Assembly: GCA_964555565.1 (NCBI GenBank)
Contig: CAZKTF010000005.1
Coordinates: 1 to 39,868, forward strand
Source of the DNA: CAZKTF01 sp964555565
Lineage (GTDB): Bacteria > Planctomycetota > JAJSAM01 > JAKLKS01
Direction: 5' to 3'
DNA length: 39,868 bases
Made by a program: the position numbers and the translations under genes. Under the pieces are notes generated by a model, which saw only the letters and a list, made by a program, of their open reading frames with translations, was not told where the DNA came from and did not search any database. Within the stretch, counting starts at the first letter, position 1. Every line of letters begins with the position of its first letter. Positions 35,459 to 39,868 of the stretch are shown here, piece after piece.

Positions 35459-37698
35459 ACCGACCGACCTACGTCCGGAAGCGCGACGGCCGCGTCGTCC
35501 CCTTCGACGAGGGGAAGATCGCCGACGCCATCTACCGCGCGGCGCTGGCGGTGGGGGGGGAGGACCGGTTCCTCGCCGAGGAGCTGGCCTCGGTGGTCAC
35601 GCTCTTCCTCTCGAAGACCCTGGCCGCGACGCGCCCCCCCCTGCCTCGGCCGGAGACCGGGCCCGGGCCGGAGGTCCCGACCATCGAGCAGGTCCAGGAC
35701 GTGGTCGAGAAGGTCCTCATGGAGACCGGCCACGCCCGGACCGCCCGGGCCTACATCCTCCACCGGGAGCGGCGGGCCCGGTTCCGGGAGGCCGCCGCGG
35801 CGCGCCGCGCGGAGGCGCCGCCGACCCTGTTCGACGACCGGATCCTCCTCGTGGACGACCCGGCGGAGGAGCGGAGCGCCCCCTTCTCGGCGGAGAGGCT
35901 CGCCCGGACGGTCGCGGCCGAGGCCGGGATCGACCGGCCCCGGGCCCAGGAGCTGGCCCGAGGCGTCGAGGAGCGGCTCCGTCGCGCGCGCATGCGGCGG
36001 GTCCCGGCCCCCCTCCTCGCCTCGCTCGTGGACGCCGAGCTCGTGGACCGCGCGCTGCTCCCCGATCCGCGGGCCCGCTCCGGGGCCTACCTCCCGCGGG
36101 CGGTCATCGACGCGGCGCTGGCTCCCAAGGGCCGCCCCGGGGCCTCCGTCCCCCCGGAGGAGGCGGCGCGGCGCCTCGGAGGGGAGGCGCTCCGGGCCCA
36201 CGCCCTGGCGGAGGTGTTCCCCCCGGAGGTGGCGGCGGCCCACATGGAGGGGGCGATCCACGTCCACGGGCTCTCCCGGCCCGCGGCGCTGTTCGTCGCG
36301 GCGGTCTCCCTCGACCTGGTGAAGGTGGACGGGGTGCCGGGTGCGGAGGGGCGCCTCCCGTCCGCCGCGGCGGCGGACCCCCGGCGCTTCCTCGCCCAGG
36401 CGGGACGGACGGCCCGCGCGCTGCGGGGCTTCGTCACCCACGGCCTCGCGTTCCCCGCGGCCAACGCGCTCCTGGCCCCGCTCCTGCCCGGCGGCGGGCG
36501 GGAGGACGGACCGGCGCCCGGCCCCTCGGCCCTCCGCGAGGAGGCCTGGCACTTCCTCTTCGAGACCTCGGGGGGGCCCGACGGGGTGCCCGTGGAGATC
36601 GACCTCCTCGCGGCGCTCCCCCCCTGGCTCGCGGCGCTGCCCGCCCGCGGGGTCGCCGGGAGACGCAACGGCTCGACGCTGGCCGACCACGCCTCCGCGT
36701 CGCTCTCCTTCGCCCGGGCGCTCGTGGCCGCGCGGGCCTCGGGGGACGGGCTCCCCCCCCGCGTCCACCTCCCGGCGCTCAACATCGTCGTGAACCGGGG
36801 GGCGCTCGGGGACCCCCGCGCGCGGGAGCTCCTCCGCGAGGCCCTGGCCGCGGCCCGGGCCGGGGCCCCGGCCCGGTTCGTCCTGGAGCGGGACGAGGCC
36901 CCGCTCCTCGGGAGCTCCCGGGCGCGGGAGCGCGTGGAGGAGGGGGCCCGGCTCTCCGACCCGGCCGCGCTGCGCTCCTTCTGCGCGCAGCGGGTGACGC
37001 TCAACCTGCCCCGCGCGGCCTTCCGCAACCCCCCGGGGGACCTCGCGGGGTTCCTGAGGGAGTGCGACCGCCTCGTGGACCTCGCCATGGAGGCCCACCG
37101 CGCCCGCCGCTCCCTCCTCGCCACCGTGGCCGCCGGGGACGCCGGGGCGCTGGCGCCGCTGTTCCGCCGCCCCCGGCCCGCGCGGGAGGGACCCCCGGCC
37201 GCGGACCTCTCTCGATCGACCTGGTCGGTGGGGGTGCTCGGGCTGAACGAGGCCGTCGCCCACCTCACGGGGGAGGAGCTGCACGAGAGCGAGGCCGCCG
37301 CCAGGGCCGCCTCCCGCATCCTCGGCTACCTCGCCCTCCGGGTGAAGGAGGCCGGCGCGCCCGCCGACCTCCCCGTGGCCCTCGACGCGACGGTCTCCCC
37401 CCGCGCCGAGGCGCGGCTCCTCCTCGCCGACCGCGCCGAGCACCGCCGCGACCTCGAGGCGGTGGCAGGGGGGAGGGACGCCTACTCCCCCGGGGCCGCC
37501 TGCCGGCCCGGGGCGCCGGTGGACCTGCTGCGCCGGCTCGACTTCGAGGGGCGGCTCCACGCCCACCTCCGGACCGCGCTGTTCGCCTACGACCCCTCCG
37601 CCGAGGAGGGCGTCACGGAGGAGGGGCTGCTGGCGCTCCTGGAGAAGGCCTTCCTCCACACCCCCGTCGTCCAGCTCGGCGTCGGCGACGTCGCATAA
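35455..37698 (+). CDS. NrdD-like protein (anaerobic ribonucleotide reductase homologue) lacking the glycyl-radical domain
   Basis: 747 residues. Residues 1-108 are a canonical ATP cone (VRKRDGRVVPFDEGKIADAI). Residues about 140-200 look like a second, degenerate cone (APFSAERLARTVAAEAGID). The rest follows class III NrdD order: HMEGAIHVHGLSRP for the H-x-H-D region, PPRVHLPALNIVVN for FPIPTYNIT, RVTLNLPRAAF for SVTINLPRIAY, and STWSVGVLGLNEAVAHLTGE for the GLNEA segment. It ends KAFLHTPVVQLGVGDVA. Normal NrdD continues about 50 residues with a four-Cys zinc site and the RVxGY glycyl-radical loop, all absent. Only three Cys remain, and the finger-loop CCRL-type motif is not seen. There are 16 bases to the next gene, leaving no room for a frameshifted tail. 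Confidence 0.85.
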   Translation: MNRPTYVRKRDGRVVPFDEGKIADAIYRAALAVGGEDRFLAEELASVVTLFLSKTLAATRPPLPRPETGPGPEVPTIEQVQDVVEKVLMETGHARTARAYILHRERRARFREAAAARRAEAPPTLFDDRILLVDDPAEERSAPFSAERLARTVAAEAGIDRPRAQELARGVEERLRRARMRRVPAPLLASLVDAELVDRALLPDPRARSGAYLPRAVIDAALAPKGRPGASVPPEEAARRLGGEALRAHALAEVFPPEVAAAHMEGAIHVHGLSRPAALFVAAVSLDLVKVDGVPGAEGRLPSAAAADPRRFLAQAGRTARALRGFVTHGLAFPAANALLAPLLPGGGREDGPAPGPSALREEAWHFLFETSGGPDGVPVEIDLLAALPPWLAALPARGVAGRRNGSTLADHASASLSFARALVAARASGDGLPPRVHLPALNIVVNRGALGDPRARELLREALAAARAGAPARFVLERDEAPLLGSSRARERVEEGARLSDPAALRSFCAQRVTLNLPRAAFRNPPGDLAGFLRECDRLVDLAMEAHRARRSLLATVAAGDAGALAPLFRRPRPAREGPPAADLSRSTWSVGVLGLNEAVAHLTGEELHESEAAARAASRILGYLALRVKEAGAPADLPVALDATVSPRAEARLLLADRAEHRRDLEAVAGGRDAYSPGAACRPGAPVDLLRRLDFEGRLHAHLRTALFAYDPSAEEGVTEEGLLALLEKAFLHTPVVQLGVGDVA

Positions 37699-37714
37699 CC
37701 CGTGGAGGCCCTCC

Positions 37715-38491
37715 ATGGACCTTGAGGGTCTCCCCCCGGTGGGCGGGCTCATGGAATCGAGCCTCGCCCACTGGGACGGACGGGTCGTGGCGGTGGTGTT
37801 CCTCCAGGGCTGCAACTTCGCCTGCCCGTCGTGCCCCGTCCCGAACCTCGTCCCCCGGGCCCCCGGCGCCGAGGGGGACGGGAAGGCGACCCGGGCGGGC
37901 CGGATCCCGCTGGACTCCGTGCTGGACGCCGTGTTCTCCCGCCGCCACCTCCTCGACGGCGTGGTGGTGACGGGCGGGGAGCCGACCCTCCACGAGAGCC
38001 TCCCGGAGCTGCTGGAGGTGCTCCGCCACCTGGGGCTCCCCATCCGGCTCCACACCAACGGGACCCGCCCCCGGGCCCTCGAGCGGGTCGTGCGCGCCGG
38101 GCTCGCCGAGAGCGTGGCCCTCACCCTCCGGGGGCCGCTCACCGCGCTCTACCCCGTGGCGACCGGGGTGGAGGCGGACCTCGGGGAGATCTTCGGGTCG
38201 GTGGAGCTCCTCCTCCGCGAGCCCGGGGACCACGAGTTCCGGCTCGTGGTGGACCCCTGGCTCCTCACCCGGGAGGACGTGGCCCGGGCGGCGCGCACCG
38301 TGGCCGGGGCCCGCCGGCTCGTCCTCTGTCCGGTCCGTCCGGAGGTCCCGGGCCTCCGCGCCCTCCGGGCGCTCGCCCGGCTGGCCGGGCGCCACGTGGA
38401 GCACTGCACCGTGGCCGGGGAACCCGGCCGGGACCTGGGGCGGGTGGCGGCCGCGGACCGCCGGGCCCGCCGCTCGCTGGGGGCCGCCTGA
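37715..38491 (+). CDS. NrdG2-like radical SAM protein (anaerobic RNR activase family)
   Basis: 258 residues with GGAGG 6 bases before the ATG. The opening VGGLMESSLAHWDGRVVAVV and QGCNFACPSCPVPNLVP give the CX3CX2C [4Fe-4S] motif; the usual HNP after the last Cys reads PVPN. SAM-binding signatures VVTGGEPTLHESLPELLEVL and IRLHTNGTRP follow, then VALTLRGPLTALYPVATGV. This matches the NrdG2 branch of activases that generate the glycyl radical in NrdD. Here the partner encoded just upstream has no visible target glycine, so the true substrate is open. The stop lies in the loop of a 9-bp hairpin. Confidence 0.88.
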   Translation: MDLEGLPPVGGLMESSLAHWDGRVVAVVFLQGCNFACPSCPVPNLVPRAPGAEGDGKATRAGRIPLDSVLDAVFSRRHLLDGVVVTGGEPTLHESLPELLEVLRHLGLPIRLHTNGTRPRALERVVRAGLAESVALTLRGPLTALYPVATGVEADLGEIFGSVELLLREPGDHEFRLVVDPWLLTREDVARAARTVAGARRLVLCPVRPEVPGLRALRALARLAGRHVEHCTVAGEPGRDLGRVAAADRRARRSLGAA

Positions 38492-38501
38492 TGGCGGCCC
38501 C
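38480..38501 (+). terminator. 9-bp hairpin at the end of the nrdR operon
   Basis: GGGGCCGCC and GGCGGCCCC form a perfect stem with the loop TGAT, which contains the radical SAM gene's stop codon. No U-run follows. It probably marks the operon end before smc; the rest of the 90-base gap shows no clear promoter. Confidence 0.5.
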
Positions 38502-38581
38502 GGACCCCGATTCCGCCCCTGCGGACGGGGAACCCGGGATCCGATAAACCGGAATACGGGGTACTGCCCGGCGGAGTGTCC

Positions 38582-39868
38582 ATGCACCTCAAGCGCCTCG
38601 AGGTCTTCGGCTTCAAGTCCTTCGCGGACCGGACCACCTTCGACTTCGACCGGGGCGTGACGGGGATCGTCGGGCCCAACGGCTGCGGCAAGTCGAACGT
38701 CGTGGACGCCATCAAGTGGGCGCTCGGGGAGCAGCGGCCCACCTCCGTCCGCGGGGCCGAGATGGCCGACGTCCTCTTCGCGGGCGCCTCCGGGCGGAGG
38801 GCGCTGGGCCTCGCCGAGGTCTCGCTCGTTTTCGACAACGGCGACCGCTTCCTCGCCATGGACCTGGACGAGGTGGTCATCACCCGGCGCCTGTACCGGG
38901 ACGGCACGAGCGAGTACCTCGTCAACCGCGAGGTGGTGCGCCTGAAGGACGTCCGCGACCTGATGATGGACACGGGCGGCGGGCGCGGCGCGCTCTCCAT
39001 CCTCGAGCAGGGGAAGATCGACGCCATCCTCCAGGAGAACCCCGAGGACCGCCGGGCGGTCTTCGAGGAGGCGGCCGGGATCGCGCGCTACCGGGCGCGG
39101 CAGAAGGAGGTCCTCCGGAGGCTCGAGCACGTGGACGAGAACCTCCTCCGCCTGCGCGACGTCGTGGGGGTGACCGAGAAGCAGCTCCGATCGCTGCGCG
39201 CCCAGGCGGGCCGCGCCGAGAGGTACCGCGCGCTCGAGACGGAGCTCCGGGCCCGCCGCATCGAGCTGGCGCTGCGCCGCTACGCGGTGCTGCTGCGGGA
39301 GCGCGGCGAGGCCGCCGCGAAGGTCGAGGAGCTGGGGGCGCGCGAGGCGGACCTCTCGGGGCGGCTCCAGGGGCTCTCGGGGGACCTCGCGGAGCGGGAG
39401 CGGAAGGCCGCCGCACTCCGCGACGCCGCCGCGGCCCACGAGGCCGAGGCCGGCAAGGCCGAGGGGGCGGAGGAGGCCGCGCGGGAGCGCGCCACCTCCG
39501 CGGAGACCCTCGCCCGCGAGCTCGAGGGGCGCATCCGCTGGTACGAGGGGGAGATCGAGGTCACGGGCCGCCGGCTCGAGGACGCGGCCGCGGAGGCCGC
39601 CGAGGCCGGGGCGGCCGTGGCCTCGGCCGCCGCCGACGTGGAGCGCCGGGAGGCGGAACTGGCCGGCGTGGAGGAGGCGATCCGCGCCGCCTGCGAGGAG
39701 GCCGCGGCCCGGTCCGGGGCGGTGCAGGGGCTCCGGGCCCGGGCGCTGGAGCTGCTCGAGCGGCGGGGGAAGATCGCCAACGCCCGCGCGCGCCTGGAGG
39801 CCGAGGCCGAGGGGCTCCGGGCGCGGGGGGAGAGGCTCGCGGCGCGGCGCGAGGCGCTCGCGCTGGAG
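38582..39868 (+). CDS. smc: Chromosome segregation protein SMC (3' end cut by window)
   Basis: The first 429 residues are present; the gene runs off the end. The start MHLKRLEVFGFKSFADRTTF is typical. Walker A is GPNGCGKSN (31-39), followed by IKWALGEQ, the Q-loop region, VDGTSEY-like hinge of the ATPase head (YRDGTSEYLVNREVVRLKDV) and SILEQGKIDAILQ. After FEEAAGIARYRARQKEVLRR the N-terminal coiled coil begins and is very rich in Ala, Arg and Glu. SMC forms the ATP-driven ring that compacts and segregates the chromosome. The hinge and C-terminal head lie outside the window. GGCGGAG precedes the ATG. Confidence 0.96.
   Translation, partial: MHLKRLEVFGFKSFADRTTFDFDRGVTGIVGPNGCGKSNVVDAIKWALGEQRPTSVRGAEMADVLFAGASGRRALGLAEVSLVFDNGDRFLAMDLDEVVITRRLYRDGTSEYLVNREVVRLKDVRDLMMDTGGGRGALSILEQGKIDAILQENPEDRRAVFEEAAGIARYRARQKEVLRRLEHVDENLLRLRDVVGVTEKQLRSLRAQAGRAERYRALETELRARRIELALRRYAVLLRERGEAAAKVEELGAREADLSGRLQGLSGDLAERERKAAALRDAAAAHEAEAGKAEGAEEAARERATSAETLARELEGRIRWYEGEIEVTGRRLEDAAAEAAEAGAAVASAAADVERREAELAGVEEAIRAACEEAAARSGAVQGLRARALELLERRGKIANARARLEAEAEGLRARGERLAARREALALE

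Noticed and set aside
35293..38142. 949-codon open frame on the minus strand opposite the nrdD-like gene
   Set aside because: Shadow frame; the plus-strand frame has NrdD landmarks and codon-position GC bias.
37715..38491. Radical SAM protein as the partner of the AMMECR1 protein (AmmeMemoRadiSam set)
   Set aside because: Its N-terminal motif VGGLMESSL...VVAVVFLQGCNF and location after the nrdD-like gene match the NrdG2 branch; it is 12 kb from the AMMECR1 gene.
38491..38547. 18-codon frame directly after the radical SAM gene, overlapping its stop (ATG within TGATGG)
   Set aside because: Too short, no ribosome-binding site, and it starts inside the right side of the hairpin at 38480-38501.

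Overview
The window is a very GC-rich bacterial chromosome segment, clearly above 70% GC by eye, with closely packed genes and many four-base start/stop overlaps. The gene content suggests a free-living Gram-negative bacterium. There is an OmpA-type lipoprotein, a type IV pilus motor cluster, a transmembrane Ser/Thr kinase, YidC, many signal-peptide or lipoprotein genes of unknown function, and small membrane proteins of a kind I associate with Planctomycetota. That phylum assignment is an inference from gene style only. The sequence contains one 10-base N gap (20174-20183) and both ends cut genes.

Layout. 1-2024: end of a repeat-rich protein with twelve Asp/Gly motifs. 2200-3059: rplM-rpsI, flanked on both sides by intergenic elements with GTAGGGG/CCCCTAC ends. 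3191-6279: two coupled secreted proteins, the second an alpha/beta-hydrolase that has lost its catalytic Ser and His. 6289-7191 (minus): a RimK-type ATP-grasp ligase. 7461-9178: yebC and an orphan MoxR ATPase. 9198-15763 (minus): fatty acid desaturase, an Asp-box lipoprotein, pyruvate phosphate dikinase (ppdK) and a small lipoprotein. 15801-15953: a long fold-back intergenic element. 16150-22059: type IV pilus ATPases (pilB-like, pilT, second pilB-like) and pilC. 22142-25435: histidine kinase, a small membrane protein, an HTH protein with a C-terminal membrane anchor, and an OmpA lipoprotein. 25432-29585: AMMECR1 protein, radC, a second hydrolase with an intact triad, ogt, a Trm112-like protein and a metallophosphoesterase. 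29668-34694: yidC and a zinc-ribbon Ser/Thr kinase with a large outer domain. 34904-38491: nrdR, an NrdD homologue and an NrdG-like radical SAM protein. 38582-end: start of smc.

The most unusual gene set is nrdR / nrdD-like / radical SAM. The NrdD homologue keeps its ATP cone (plus a second, degenerate one) and recognisable NrdD landmarks. It stops where the zinc site and glycyl-radical loop should begin, and it lacks the usual finger-loop cysteine. The partner radical SAM protein keeps its CX3CX2C cluster motif. This is either a ribonucleotide reductase whose radical domain is encoded elsewhere or a repurposed non-catalytic pair. Other points are the large number of structured inverted-repeat elements between genes, the pseudo-hydrolase paralogue, and a histidine kinase whose membrane segment is encoded upstream of any ordinary start codon.
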